Assembly: GCF_023955655.1 (NCBI RefSeq)
Contig: NZ_JAMXHT010000004.1
Span: forward strand, 124,001 to 188,000
DNA from: Ralstonia soli
Lineage (GTDB): Bacteria > Pseudomonadota > Gammaproteobacteria > Burkholderiales > Burkholderiaceae
Direction: 5' to 3'
Length of the DNA stretch: 64,000 nt
The notes beneath the pieces were generated by a model that was given only the letters and a program-made list of their open reading frames with translations, did not search any database and was not told the DNA's origin. Positions 51,015 to 60,623 of the stretch are shown here, piece after piece (positions within the stretch are counted from its first letter, which is position 1; each line of letters begins with the position of its first letter). The translations under genes were made by a program, and so were the position numbers.

Positions 51015-51995
51015 TTACTTGATGACTTCCTTGGCGTCCTTCAGCAGGTCGGCCGAGAGGGTTACGCCTTGCTGCTTGGCGGCCTTCTCGTTCACGAACA
51101 GTTCCAGATCGGAGCTGCCGGCCGAGGCGATCGCGCCCGGCTTCTCGCCCTTCAGGATGCGCGCGACGACCTTGCCGGTCTGCTGGCCGAGCTTGTAGTA
51201 GTTGATGCCCAGCGCGGCGATGGCGCCACGCTTGACGCTGTCCGTATCGCCGGCCACCAGCGGGATCTTCGCTTCGTTGGCCACCTTCACCAGCGACTCG
51301 TACGCAGACACCACGTTGTTGTCGGTGTTCGTGTAGATCACGTCGACCTTGCCGATCAGGTTCTTGGCCGCCGGGGCGATGTCGACGGTGCGCGGCGCGG
51401 CCGATTCCACCAGCGTCAGACCGGCGGAGGGCAGCAGCTTCTTCAACTCGTTGACGACCACGACCGAGTTGGCTTCACCCGGGTTGTAGACCATGCCCAC
51501 GCGCTTCGCATGCGGCACCACGCGCTTGATCAGAGCGATCTGCTTGTCCAGCGGCAGCTTGTCGGACACGCCGGTCACGTTGGTGCCGGTCGGCTCCCAG
51601 CTCTTGACCAGTTGCGCGGCAACCGGGTCGGTCACGCCGGAATAGACCACCGGGATCGTCTTGGTGGCCGCCACGACAGCCTGGGCCGACGGCGTGGCGA
51701 TGGCGATGATGGCGTCCGGCTTGTCGCCGATGAACTTGCGGGCGATCTGCGCGGCAGTGGCGGTGCTGCCTTGCGCGCTCTGGTATTCCCACTTCAGGTT
51801 CTTGCCTGCGTCGAAGCCTTCGGCCTTGAGTTGCTCCTTGGCGCCGTCGCGGATGGCGTCAAGCGCTGGATGTTCGACGATGGCCAGCACTTCCACCGAC
51901 TTGGTGGCCTGGGCCAGTGCCGGCGCGGCTTGCAGAAGCGCCATCGGGATGGCAGCGAGGGCGGCAATGCGGAAGGCACGCTTGAAAGTGGACAT
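51015..51995 (-). CDS. ABC transporter substrate-binding protein (ABC_sub_bind / TrpX-like)
   Basis: A 326-residue periplasmic protein. Signal peptide residues 1-27 end PALAQA. The mature part has KSVEVLAIVEHPALDAIRDG, IARKFIGDKPDAIIAIATPSAQA, GVSDKLPLDKQIALIKRVVPHAKRVGMVYNPGE, and AALGINYYKLGQQTGKVVARILKGEKPG, the pattern of the PF04392 family linked in Gram-positives to tryptophan/tyrosine uptake. The substrate here is not established. First gene of the operon; 174 bases to the permease. Confidence 0.9.
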   Translation of the reverse strand: MSTFKRAFRIAALAAIPMALLQAAPALAQATKSVEVLAIVEHPALDAIRDGAKEQLKAEGFDAGKNLKWEYQSAQGSTATAAQIARKFIGDKPDAIIAIATPSAQAVVAATKTIPVVYSGVTDPVAAQLVKSWEPTGTNVTGVSDKLPLDKQIALIKRVVPHAKRVGMVYNPGEANSVVVVNELKKLLPSAGLTLVESAAPRTVDIAPAAKNLIGKVDVIYTNTDNNVVSAYESLVKVANEAKIPLVAGDTDSVKRGAIAALGINYYKLGQQTGKVVARILKGEKPGAIASAGSSDLELFVNEKAAKQQGVTLSADLLKDAKEVIK

Positions 51996-52133
51996 AACGA
52001 TCTCCTGTTTCCTTTTGGGTGGTTTCGCTCTGGCGGCGGGCGGGATATGCCCGTGCTGGCGTGGTTGGTTTTTCAGATTTTCTTGGCGCTCGAGTGCACC
52101 GAAGCAGTGCGAAGCCGGCGCGCGTGGGCGCAC

Positions 52134-52139
52134 ATTATC
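52134..52139 (-). promoter_or_regulatory. Candidate -10 element of the TrpXYZ-like operon
   Basis: GATAAT on the minus strand, 139 bases before the binding-protein start. No clear -35. A leader of about 130 bases would result. Confidence 0.3.
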
Positions 52140-52236
52140 GGGCAAATCGCAATGCTTTTCAGCAAACACTTCAAAAGAACTTGGGGGGTGTCGAAGGGGA
52201 TTCGGGTTGCGTGCAATGCAACGCGCCCAGCAAATC

Positions 52237-52262
52237 AAAAAGGGGCACACGGCCCCTTTTTT
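52237..52262 (-). terminator. Rho-independent terminator after the parvulin gene
   Basis: GGGGC and GCCCC around a 5-base loop, flanked by A5 and T6 that extend the stem and give a T-run in both directions. It follows the minus-strand parvulin gene by 23 bases. Confidence 0.85.
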
Positions 52263-52285
52263 GACTGCCCCAACGGGCTGCTTGC

Positions 52286-53083
52286 TTACTGAACCTTCGC
52301 CTTTTCGCGCAGGTCCTTCAGCATCGCCTGGAACTTGGCACGCTGCCAGTTCTGGTCGCCCATCATCATTTCGAGCAACTGCGGCTTGACCTCGTCGAAC
52401 GACGGGATCTTGGCGTCGCGCGTGTCGTCCAGGCGGATCACGTGCCAGCCGAATTGCGTCTTGACCGGCGTCTGGGTGATCTCACCCTTCTTCAGGCCGG
52501 TCAGGGCAGCCGAGAATTCCGGCACGTAGGTGCCCGGGTTCGCCCAGTCCAGATCGCCGCCGTTGGCGCCCGATCCCTTGTCCTTCGATTGGGCGCGGGC
52601 GATGTCTTCAAACTTTGCGCCACCCTTGAGCTTGGCGATGATCGCCTTCGCATCGGCTTCCTTGTCCACCAGAATGTGGTGGGCGTGGTATTCCTTGCCG
52701 TTGCCGAACTGCGCCTTGATCTTGTCGTATTGCTTGTGCAGTTCGTCTTCGGTGGCGGGGCTGTTCTTGACGTAGTCCTCGAACTCCGCGGCCACGAGCA
52801 CGTTCAGGCGGGCAGCGGCCAGTTGTTCCTGAATGTCATCGCGCTCCAGCAGACCGCGCTTGGCGGCGTCCTGCTCGATCAGCTCGCGGTCGATCAGCAT
52901 CTCGCGGGCGCGGGTGCGCAGTTCCGGCGATTCGGGCTGTCCCGACTTCTTGATCAGCGCGTCCACCTTGGCGCTCGGGATGGCTTTGCCGTTGACGACG
53001 GCGGCGTTTTGCGCCATGGCGGGGGCAACGGTCGCAGCAAGGGCAACAGCCAGCAGGCTGGCGGTGAGGCTGGAAACTTTCAT
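52286..53083 (-). CDS. Periplasmic parvulin-type peptidyl-prolyl isomerase
   Basis: A 265-residue exported isomerase. The signal peptide is residues 1-24 (ending APAMAQ). A SurA-like N-terminal region follows (residues 25-125), then a parvulin domain (about 130-225) with EYHAHHILVDKEADA, SKDKGSGANGGDLDWANPG and QFGWHVIRLDD. It should aid folding of exported proteins. Last gene of the msrB-yciB-bolA-parvulin run, 42 bases after bolA. Confidence 0.93.
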   Translation of the reverse strand: MKVSSLTASLLAVALAATVAPAMAQNAAVVNGKAIPSAKVDALIKKSGQPESPELRTRAREMLIDRELIEQDAAKRGLLERDDIQEQLAAARLNVLVAAEFEDYVKNSPATEDELHKQYDKIKAQFGNGKEYHAHHILVDKEADAKAIIAKLKGGAKFEDIARAQSKDKGSGANGGDLDWANPGTYVPEFSAALTGLKKGEITQTPVKTQFGWHVIRLDDTRDAKIPSFDEVKPQLLEMMMGDQNWQRAKFQAMLKDLREKAKVQ

Positions 53084-53125
53084 GGGATTGCGTTCGAGGG
53101 AAGGACGAGTGAGCGTGGAAGGCGC

Positions 53126-53398
53126 TTACGTGTTTTCTTCGGGAGTGACCGCGCGGATCGCCAGGGCATGAATGGCAGCGGGCCACAGCGTGCGCAGCGC
53201 ATCATACACCATGCGATGGCGCGCCACGCGGTTCTTGCCAGCAAAGGCGGGGCTGACGATTTCGACGTTGTAATGCCCTCCGCCGGAGGCTGCGCCGGCG
53301 TGTCCGGCGTGCTTGGCACTGTCGTCTTCAACAACGAGGTGGATGGGCTGGAAGGCCTCGCGCAGCAGGCGTTCGATTTCTTTTGGATCTGCGGCCAT
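53126..53398 (-). CDS. bolA: BolA family protein
   Basis: A 90-residue BolA-like protein with the fold segments IERLLREAFQPIHLVVEDDS and VEIVSPAFAGKNRVARHRMVYDAL, including the conserved His and the helix-turn-helix-like stretch. BolA proteins pair with monothiol glutaredoxins in iron-sulfur trafficking. Its ATG shares one base with the yciB stop (TGATG), so translation is coupled. Confidence 0.93.
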   Translation of the reverse strand: MAADPKEIERLLREAFQPIHLVVEDDSAKHAGHAGAASGGGHYNVEIVSPAFAGKNRVARHRMVYDALRTLWPAAIHALAIRAVTPEENT

Positions 53399-53970
53399 CA
53401 GCGGTCGTCTCCGATGTGGGCGTCATTGGCAGCGTTGGTCGGGCGCTCCTGCATGTGGCGCGCCAGCCAGATGCTCTGCACGATGATGAACACCACCATC
53501 AGGCCCATCGAGCCGAACAGCTTGAAATTGACCCACACGTCGGTGTCGTAGTTGTAGGCCACGTACAGGTTCAGGCAACCCATTGCCAGGAAGAAGATTG
53601 CCCACACCAGGTTCAGGCGCCCCCACATCGGCTCGGGCAGCGAGACCTGCTGCTCCATCATGGCGCGGATAAGGTTCTTGCGAACGATCACCACGCTGCC
53701 CAGCAACACGACGCCGAACAGCCAGTACAGCACCGTCGGCTTCCACTTGATGAAGGTCTCGTTATGGAAGATGAGCGTCGCGCCGCCAAACACGCCGATG
53801 ATGAGCAGCGACAGCCATTGCATGGCGTCGACCTTGCGGTGCTTGAACCAAACCCAGGCGATCTGCAGCACGGTGGCGACCATCGCGACGGTGGTCGCCA
53901 CATAAATGCCGGCCACCTTGAAGGCAGCAAAGAACAGGATGACCGGGAACAGATCGAACAGGAATTTCAT
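53398..53970 (-). CDS. yciB: Inner-membrane septation protein YciB (IspZ/IspA family)
   Basis: A 190-residue, five-helix membrane protein starting [18 protein letters not shown], the family hallmark, with [19 protein letters not shown] near residue 67 and [13 protein letters not shown] near 120. It is linked to cell-envelope synthesis and intracellular septation. It lies 24 bases after msrB and overlaps bolA by one base. Confidence 0.96.
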   Translation of the reverse strand: MKFLFDLFPVILFFAAFKVAGIYVATTVAMVATVLQIAWVWFKHRKVDAMQWLSLLIIGVFGGATLIFHNETFIKWKPTVLYWLFGVVLLGSVVIVRKNLIRAMMEQQVSLPEPMWGRLNLVWAIFFLAMGCLNLYVAYNYDTDVWVNFKLFGSMGLMVVFIIVQSIWLARHMQERPTNAANDAHIGDDR

Positions 53971-53994
53971 GCGGGGCGCGTTTGCGTCGAAAGA

Positions 53995-54381
53995 TCAAGC
54001 CTTGAAGTTTAGCGCAGCCGAGTTGATGCAATACCGCAGGCCGGTTGGCGCGGGGCCGTCTTCGAACACGTGGCCGAGGTGCGCGCCGCAGTTCTTGCAC
54101 TGCACTTCAATGCGCAGCATGCCGTGCGAGCGGTCGGTCTTCTCGGCGATCACCTCGCCGTTGATGGGCTGGAAGTAGCTCGGCCAGCCGCAACCGGCGT
54201 CAAATTTGGTCGACGATTCAAACAGCGGCGTGCCGCAGCAGACGCAGTTGTAGACGCCGCGGTCCCAGTGGTCCCAGTACTTGCCGGTGAACGGGCGCTC
54301 GGTGGCGGCTTCGCGGGTGACGCGATATTCGATGTCGGAGAGTTGGTCGCGCCATTCGGCGTTGGTTTTCGGGGCGGTCAT
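53995..54381 (-). CDS. msrB: Peptide-methionine (R)-S-oxide reductase MsrB
   Basis: A 128-residue enzyme that reduces methionine-R-sulfoxide. The zinc-binding pairs CVCC and CKNC are present, with [11 protein letters not shown] near residue 60, GHVFEDGP and the catalytic Cys in [11 protein letters not shown] near the C-terminus. ATG 54381 starts [10 protein letters not shown]; an upstream in-frame codon would add 13 residues unlike the family. First gene of the operon leading to yciB. Confidence 0.96.
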   Translation of the reverse strand: MTAPKTNAEWRDQLSDIEYRVTREAATERPFTGKYWDHWDRGVYNCVCCGTPLFESSTKFDAGCGWPSYFQPINGEVIAEKTDRSHGMLRIEVQCKNCGAHLGHVFEDGPAPTGLRYCINSAALNFKA

Positions 54382-54497
54382 GGTGATGAGACTCCTTGTT
54401 GGATTCGGCAGTCGCGTCATGGGCGGCTGACGTTGTTTTGTCGCGCTGCGGCAGCGATCCTGACAGCCGCAGACTAGAGCGTGGCTTCAGTCGATGG

Positions 54498-56081
54498 TCA
54501 TGACGAGCAGCTCACTTCCAGTGACGAGGCCCACTCCGGCGCGGGTTGCGCGTAGCGCTCGAAGCCAGGGTGATCCTCGAACGGCCGGGCCAGCACGGCG
54601 CGCAGGTTTTCGACTTCGGAGAAATCCTTTTCCTTGGCGCGGCGAATGGCGATTTCGGCCAGGTGATTGCGTAGCACGTATTTCGGATTGACCCGGTGCA
54701 TGGCGGCGGCGCGTTCGTCGTCGGACTGCGGTTCGGCCTGCAGGCGTTGGCGATAGCCGGCGAGCCACACATCCGCTGCGGCGCGATCGAAGAAGAAGTC
54801 GCGTACGGCGCGCGCTTCTGCCGCGGCGGGCGTGTCGTCGCGGCGCACGTCGGCGAGGTGGCGGAAGAAGAGGGTGTAATCGGCGCGCTGGTCGTGCAAT
54901 AGCTTGAACAGGTCGCCCAGGAGCGTTTCGTCTGCGTCCTGCGCGGTCGATAGGCCGAGTTTGGCGCGATAGCGCGCATGGAACGCGGCGCCGTAGACGT
55001 CGCGGTAGGTGACCAGTGTGTTCTGTGCCGCGTCGATGGCAGGTTGGGCCTGCGCTTCGTCGGTCAAGTTGACGAAACTTCCTGCATCTTCGCCAAACAG
55101 TGGCAGTAGCGCCTGTGCGAGACAGAACAGGTTCCAGTAACCGATCTGCGGCTGCTGCGCGTACGCGTAGCGGCCGCTGGTGTCGGAGTGGTTGCAGATG
55201 TGGTTGGCGTTGAAGCCGTCCAGGAAGCCGAACGGGCCGTAGTCCAGCGTGAGGCCGAGGATCGACATGTTGTCGGTGTTCATCACGCCATGGCAGAAGC
55301 CGACGGCCTGCCAGTCGGCCATCAACTCGGCGGTACGGCGGGCGATTTCACGCAGCAGGGCCAAGTAGGGCTGCGGTTCTTTACGGCAGGCGGGGTAGAA
55401 GCGGTCGATGGCGTAATCGGCGAGTGCGCGCAGTTGGGGCAGTTGCTCGCTGGCGGCAAAGTGCTCGAAGTGGCCGAAGCGCACGAACGACGGCGCCAGG
55501 CGCGTGACGACGGCGGCGGTTTCGATCTCCTCGCGGCGCACGGGGGCGTCGGCGCCAGTCACGCACAGCGCACGGGTGGTCGGGATGCCCAGCCCGGCCA
55601 TGGCTTCCGAACACAGGAACTCGCGGATGGACGACCGCAGCACGGCCCGGCCGTCCGCCATGCGCGAGTACGGCGTGCGGCCGGCACCCTTCAACTGGAC
55701 TTCGCAGGGGCCCTCGGCAGTCTGCAACTCTGCCAGCAGCAGCGCGCGGCCATCACCCAATTGGCCGGCCCACACGCCAAACTGATGGCCCGAATAGACG
55801 GTGGCGAGCGGGTCGCTCCATGCGGCAACGGCGTTGCCGCTGAATACGGCCAGCCCGGACGGGGTGTCGAGTTCGGCCCGCGTGATACCAAGCGGTGCCG
55901 CGGCGTCGGGAGAGAATCCAACCAGATATGGCGCCCATGTCGCCGGCATGGGCATGGGGGGCAGGCGTGTCAGAAAACGCTCGCCCAGGGCTGAGAAACC
56001 CGGGGCGGCGGTGGGGCGGCCGGGCCAGTCGAAAGGGTGGGTAAGGGAATCGTCAGGCAAGGCGGCGAGGGAGTTCGTCAT
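54498..56081 (-). CDS. selO: Protein adenylyltransferase SelO (YdiU/UPF0061)
   Basis: A 527-residue pseudokinase-fold AMPylase that transfers AMP to target proteins in redox stress. Family segments are [18 protein letters not shown] near residue 95, [33 protein letters not shown] near 125 and [28 protein letters not shown] near 265. The C-terminus VSCSS has Cys where eukaryotic SelO has selenocysteine. ATG 56081 ([11 protein letters not shown]) is used; the long upstream frame is not conserved in character. Being near MsrB fits a redox-repair context. Confidence 0.94.
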   Translation of the reverse strand: MTNSLAALPDDSLTHPFDWPGRPTAAPGFSALGERFLTRLPPMPMPATWAPYLVGFSPDAAAPLGITRAELDTPSGLAVFSGNAVAAWSDPLATVYSGHQFGVWAGQLGDGRALLLAELQTAEGPCEVQLKGAGRTPYSRMADGRAVLRSSIREFLCSEAMAGLGIPTTRALCVTGADAPVRREEIETAAVVTRLAPSFVRFGHFEHFAASEQLPQLRALADYAIDRFYPACRKEPQPYLALLREIARRTAELMADWQAVGFCHGVMNTDNMSILGLTLDYGPFGFLDGFNANHICNHSDTSGRYAYAQQPQIGYWNLFCLAQALLPLFGEDAGSFVNLTDEAQAQPAIDAAQNTLVTYRDVYGAAFHARYRAKLGLSTAQDADETLLGDLFKLLHDQRADYTLFFRHLADVRRDDTPAAAEARAVRDFFFDRAAADVWLAGYRQRLQAEPQSDDERAAAMHRVNPKYVLRNHLAEIAIRRAKEKDFSEVENLRAVLARPFEDHPGFERYAQPAPEWASSLEVSCSS

Positions 56082-56436
56082 TGGATAGGCGGCAGCGCTG
56101 GATGGCTGCCAGCACAGGAAACAGCGCAAAAACAGTGCCGAAGCGGCAAACATTGTGCGCTTTGCGGCGCAGCAAATTGCGCCCTGCGTAGGGGAAAACG
56201 CCATGTTGAGACGCAGCAACGCTATCGCGTATTGTACTTGCGAGTAAAAAAAGCTGCAGCCCGCGAACCCTTGCACCACAACGATTCGCGGGGGTTTTCA
56301 GAGGGCCGGGTAAACGTGGGGGGCGCGATTGTGTGGGATGCCGCAGCGCACAACAACATCCCGTTGACGTGCTTGTCGATCACGGGAACAATCGGCCAAA
56401 AAATAGAACGGTTGTTCAGTTTTTCTAGGAGACACC
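56082..56436. other. Divergent intergenic region selO / acyl-CoA ligase
   Basis: 355 bases without a credible gene. It holds a minus-strand TACAAT at 56231-56236, a possible selO -10 without a good -35, and the plus-strand promoter listed separately at 56364-56392. Confidence 0.45.
56364..56392 (+). promoter_or_regulatory. Candidate sigma-70 promoter of the acyl-CoA ligase
   Basis: TTGACG at 56364-56369 and AACAAT at 56387-56392 are separated by exactly 17 bases; transcription would begin about 38 bases before the ATG. Confidence 0.5.
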
Positions 56437-58071
56437 ATGGCCCTGATGGGACAAATGATGAGCGCACCGCTGCTCATCTCGACCATCATCGAACATGCAG
56501 CGCGCAATTCCGGTTCGACTGAAGTCGTGTCGCGCCGTGTCGAGGGCGATATCCATCGCACCACGTACCGGCAAGTGCGAGACCGTTCCAAGCAACTGGC
56601 AAATGCGCTGGCCGCACTGGGCGTGCAGCCCGGCGAGCGTGTCGGTACGCTGGCCTGGAACGGCTATCGCCACCTTGAAATCTATTACGGTGTGTCCGGC
56701 TCGGGTTCGGTGTGCCACACCATCAACCCGCGGCTGTTTCCGGACCAGATCGCCTACATCGTCAACCACGCAGACGATCAATACGTCTTTTTTGACCTGA
56801 CGTTCGTGCCGCTCATTGAAGGCATTGCGCCGCACTGCCCGAACGTGAAGGGCTGGGTGGCGATGACCGATCGCGCACACATGCCCGCCTCCAGCGTGCC
56901 GATGCTCTGCTACGAAGAGCTGCTGGACGCGCAGAGCGCTGATTACACCTGGCCGCAGTTCGACGAGAACACCGCCGCCGGCCTGTGCTACACGTCGGGC
57001 ACGACGGGCAACCCGAAGGGGGCGCTGTATTCACATCGCTCCACGGTGCTGCATTCGTACGCGTCGGCGCTGCCGGATGCGCTGGGCTGCTCGGCGCAGG
57101 ACGTGATCCTGCCGGTGGTGCCGATGTTCCACGTCAATGCGTGGGGCCTGCCGTATTCCGTGCCGCTGGTGGGCGCCAAGCTGGTCTTTCCGGGGCCAAA
57201 GCTGGATGGTGCCTCGCTCTACGAGCTGTTCGAGCAGGAGAAGGTGAGCTTCTCCGCCGGTGTGCCGACGGTGTGGCTTGGCTTGCTGCAGTACGTGCAG
57301 GCGAACAACCTGAAGTTCTCGACGTTCCGCAAGACGGTGATTGGTGGTTCGGCTGCGCCGCCGGCCATGATCCGCACGCTCAAGGAACTCGACGTGGAGA
57401 CCATCCACGCGTGGGGCATGACGGAGATGTCTCCGCTGGGCACGACCTGCAAGCTGATGGGCAAGCATGCCGACTTGCCGGACGAAGCCAAGCAGCACGT
57501 GCTGGAGCGCCAGGGCCGCGCCATCTACGGTGTCGAGATGAAGATCGTCGATGCCGAGGGTCACGAGCTGCCGTGGGACGGCAAGGCGTTCGGCGACCTG
57601 TACGTACGCGGCCCGTGGACGATCCAGAGCTACTACCGCAACGACATCTCGCCGCTGGTGGACGGCTGGTTCCCGACCGGTGACGTCGCCAACATCGACG
57701 CCGACGGCTACATGCAGATCACCGACCGCAGCAAGGATGTGATCAAGTCCGGCGGCGAGTGGATCTCGTCCATCGATGTGGAGAACGTGGCCGCTGCGCA
57801 CCCCGCCGTACACATGGCTGCCTGCATCGCCATCCACCATCCCAAGTGGGACGAACGCCCGCTGCTGGTGGTGATGAAGAAGGCAGGCGCAGAACTGACG
57901 CGCGAAGAGATGCTCAAGTTCTTCGAGGGCAAGATCGCCAAGTGGTGGATTCCGGATGACGTGGTGTTCGTCACCGAGATTCCGCTCACGGCCACCGGCA
58001 AAATGCAGAAGCTCAAGCTGCGCGAGCAATTCAAGGACTACCAGTTCCCCGCCGCGCAGGCAGCGAAATAG
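56437..58071 (+). CDS. Acyl-CoA synthetase (AMP-forming), medium-chain AlkK/DmdB-like
   Basis: A 544-residue adenylate-forming ligase that activates a carboxylic acid to its CoA thioester. The P-loop [16 protein letters not shown] is near residue 183, the MTEMSPLG motif near 328, the [16 protein letters not shown] region near 408, and the catalytic Lys in [12 protein letters not shown] near 520. AGGAGA lies 5 bases upstream of the ATG. Similar enzymes act on medium-chain fatty acids or 3-methylthiopropionate. It stands 228 bases ahead of a complete Liv-type importer on the same strand. Confidence 0.92.
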   Translation: MALMGQMMSAPLLISTIIEHAARNSGSTEVVSRRVEGDIHRTTYRQVRDRSKQLANALAALGVQPGERVGTLAWNGYRHLEIYYGVSGSGSVCHTINPRLFPDQIAYIVNHADDQYVFFDLTFVPLIEGIAPHCPNVKGWVAMTDRAHMPASSVPMLCYEELLDAQSADYTWPQFDENTAAGLCYTSGTTGNPKGALYSHRSTVLHSYASALPDALGCSAQDVILPVVPMFHVNAWGLPYSVPLVGAKLVFPGPKLDGASLYELFEQEKVSFSAGVPTVWLGLLQYVQANNLKFSTFRKTVIGGSAAPPAMIRTLKELDVETIHAWGMTEMSPLGTTCKLMGKHADLPDEAKQHVLERQGRAIYGVEMKIVDAEGHELPWDGKAFGDLYVRGPWTIQSYYRNDISPLVDGWFPTGDVANIDADGYMQITDRSKDVIKSGGEWISSIDVENVAAAHPAVHMAACIAIHHPKWDERPLLVVMKKAGAELTREEMLKFFEGKIAKWWIPDDVVFVTEIPLTATGKMQKLKLREQFKDYQFPAAQAAK

Positions 58072-58299
58072 AACAAGCAGATCAGAAGCCGCCGCCCGTG
58101 CATCGGACTCAACCGGGCGCGAGGACGGCGGACAGAAGACAACCGGATCAGGGCCGGCCGCCGCACGCCAATCAGGACGATGCAGCGGGATGAAGCCCGG
58201 GCGCGTTGCAACCTGGAGACGCAAGCAGCCGCATGGCCATCCATGGATGACACGCGGAGAGTGACTCGCCGGCGGCTCCACCACATGAAGGAGACACGC

Positions 58300-59556
58300 A
58301 TGACGAAGTTCCGTCCGTTGGTTGTGGCTGTTGCATGTGTTGCGGCAATCGGCGGGGCTGCTGTGCCCGCCGCAGCGTCCGCCGCCGAAACCGTCAAGAT
58401 CGCCTGGATCGACCCGCTGTCGGGCCTGATGGGCGCACTGGGCCAGAACCAGTTGCGCAGCTGGCAGTACATCGCCGATCTCGCCACGCAGAAGAACTGG
58501 GCCGGCGACGGCACCAAGTTCGAGGTGGTGGGTTTCGATAACAAGCTCTCGCCACAGGAAAGCCTGACCGCACTCAAGCAGGTGGCTGACCAGGGCATCC
58601 ACTACATCGTGCAGGGCAACGGATCGAGCGTCGGCATGGCGCTGGAAGACGCCGTGGCCAAGTACAACGAGCGCAACCCGGGCAAGGAAATCGTCTACCT
58701 GAACTACGCGGCGGTCGATCCGGACATGACCAACAGCAAGTGCAACTACTGGCACTTCCGCCTGGACGCCAATTCCGACATGAAGATGGAGGCCCTGACC
58801 AGCTTCCTGGCCAAGGATCCGAAGGTCAAGAAGGTCTACCTGATCAACCAGAACTACTCGTTCGGCCATCAGGTCGCGCGCGCCGCCAAGGAATACCTGA
58901 AGCGCAAACGCCCGGACATCGAGATCGTGGGCGAAGACCTGCACCCGCTGGCCCAGGTGAAGGATTTCTCGCCGTACGTGTCGAAGATCAAGTCGTCGGG
59001 TGCCGATACCGTCATTACCGGCAACTGGGGCAGTGACCTCGCGTTGCTTATCAAGGCCGGCAAGGACGCGGGCCTGAACGCCAATTTCTACACGTATTAC
59101 GCCGCCACGACGGGCGTGCCGACGGCCATGGGCGCAGCCGGCGCCGACCACGTGAAGTTCGTCGCTTACTGGAACGTCAACAACGACGGCTACAAGGGCG
59201 CCGACATCGTCGAGGGCTTCAAGAAGAAGTACAACGACGACTTCTACCTGATGGCCTCGTACACCGGCATTGCCATGCTGGCCAAGGCCATCAAGGAGAC
59301 CAAGTCGGCCGAGCCGGCCAAGGTTGCCAAGGCGTTTGAAGGCATGAAGGTCGACAGCTTGAACGGCACATTCGAGATGCGCGCCTCTGACCACCAGGGC
59401 CAGCAGCCGCTCTACATCGCCACCTGGGAAAAGACCAACGGCAAGACGGTCAAGTTCGACCAGGAAAACACGGGCTACGGCTGGAAGACCGACGCGGTAC
59501 TCGATCAGTACGTTGCGTCGCAGCCGACCTCCTGCCAGATGAAGCGTCCTCGCTGA
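58300..59556 (+). CDS. Branched-chain-type ABC transporter substrate-binding protein (LivK-like)
   Basis: A 418-residue periplasmic binding protein of the leucine-binding fold. The signal peptide is about residues 1-29 (ending AAASAAE). The mature start TVKIAWIDPLSGLMGALGQNQ, then GNGSSVGMALEDAVAKYNERNP and VKKVYLINQNYSFGHQVARAAKEYL are typical. The family binds branched-chain amino acids, amides or aromatic acids. AAGGAGA precedes ATG 58300. First gene of the importer operon; 119 bases to livH. Confidence 0.92.
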   Translation: MTKFRPLVVAVACVAAIGGAAVPAAASAAETVKIAWIDPLSGLMGALGQNQLRSWQYIADLATQKNWAGDGTKFEVVGFDNKLSPQESLTALKQVADQGIHYIVQGNGSSVGMALEDAVAKYNERNPGKEIVYLNYAAVDPDMTNSKCNYWHFRLDANSDMKMEALTSFLAKDPKVKKVYLINQNYSFGHQVARAAKEYLKRKRPDIEIVGEDLHPLAQVKDFSPYVSKIKSSGADTVITGNWGSDLALLIKAGKDAGLNANFYTYYAATTGVPTAMGAAGADHVKFVAYWNVNNDGYKGADIVEGFKKKYNDDFYLMASYTGIAMLAKAIKETKSAEPAKVAKAFEGMKVDSLNGTFEMRASDHQGQQPLYIATWEKTNGKTVKFDQENTGYGWKTDAVLDQYVASQPTSCQMKRPR

Positions 59557-59675
59557 ACGCGGCGAGTGGTGTGCCGAAGGGCCGCCCGATGCTATCGTGC
59601 GGCGATGTTTTAAACGGAGCCCGTGGGCCAGCACGCTGAGGTGCCCGGCCCACACTCCGCCCAAAGGGTTGTAGC

Positions 59676-60623
59676 GTGGAATTCCTAGTCATCAATCTCT
59701 TGAATGGCATCAGCTACGGGCTGTTGCTGTTCATGTTGTCTTCGGGCCTGACGCTGATCTTCAGCATGATGGGCGTTCTCAACTTCGCGCATGCCAGCTT
59801 CTACATGCTGGGTGCGTATTTCGCCTACGTGGTCAGCGGCCATCTGGGTTTCTGGGCAGCGTTGATCGTGGCGCCGCTGCTGGTGGGCGCGCTGGGCGCG
59901 GTGGTCGAGCGCTTCGGCCTGCGCACGGTGCACCGCTATGGCCACGTGGCCGAACTGCTGTTCACCTTCGGCCTGGCCTATCTCATTGAAGAAGGCGTGA
60001 AGCTGGTATGGGGCCTGCCGGCCGTGCCGTACCGCGTGCCGGAGGTACTGGACGGCCCATTGTTCACGCTGTTCACCTCGTCGTTCCCCAAGTACCGCGC
60101 GTTCATGATGCTGGTGTCGCTGCTGATGCTGGTGGGCATCTTCCTGCTGCTCACGCGCACACGCATCGGCCTCGTCATTCAGGCCGCGCTCACGCACCCG
60201 GACATGGTGGAAGCGTTGGGCCACAACGTGCCGCGCGTGTTCATGCTGGTGTTCGGCGGCGGCTGTGCGCTGGCGGGGCTGGCGGGCGTGATCGGCGGCA
60301 ATGCCTTTGTGACGGAGCCGTCAATGGCGGCGGCGGTGGGTTCCATCGTCTTCGTGGTGGCCGTGGTGGGCGGTATGGGTTCGCTGGTGGGCGCATTCAT
60401 CGCGTCGCTGCTGATCGGCTGCATCCAGACCTTTGCCGTCACGCTCGATATTTCGGTGACGAGCGTGCTGGAGAAGATCGGCGTCACGCTCAATCCGGAC
60501 GTGCCGCTCATCTCGGTCTGGAACCTCACGATTGCGCAAGTCGCACCGGTGCTGCCGTATCTGCTGCTGGTGCTGATGCTGATCTTCCGCCCGCGCGGGC
60601 TGATGGGTACGCGGGAGAGCTAA
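59676..60623 (+). CDS. livH: Branched-chain-type ABC transporter permease (LivH-like)
   Basis: A 315-residue permease with about eight helices and the LivH pattern NLLNGISYGLLLFMLSSGLTLIFSMMGVLNFAHASFYMLGAY at the N-terminus (read here in pieces) and FVVAVVGGMGSLVGAFIASLLIG near residue 225. The start is GTG at 59676, with AAAGGG about 8 bases upstream. It abuts livM directly (stop TAA followed at once by ATG). Confidence 0.93.
   Translation: MEFLVINLLNGISYGLLLFMLSSGLTLIFSMMGVLNFAHASFYMLGAYFAYVVSGHLGFWAALIVAPLLVGALGAVVERFGLRTVHRYGHVAELLFTFGLAYLIEEGVKLVWGLPAVPYRVPEVLDGPLFTLFTSSFPKYRAFMMLVSLLMLVGIFLLLTRTRIGLVIQAALTHPDMVEALGHNVPRVFMLVFGGGCALAGLAGVIGGNAFVTEPSMAAAVGSIVFVVAVVGGMGSLVGAFIASLLIGCIQTFAVTLDISVTSVLEKIGVTLNPDVPLISVWNLTIAQVAPVLPYLLLVLMLIFRPRGLMGTRES

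Noticed and set aside
57031-59664. Minus-strand open frame of 877 codons spanning the ligase and the binding protein
   Set aside because: It crosses two clear plus-strand genes and their intergenic gap; composition is that of an antisense frame.
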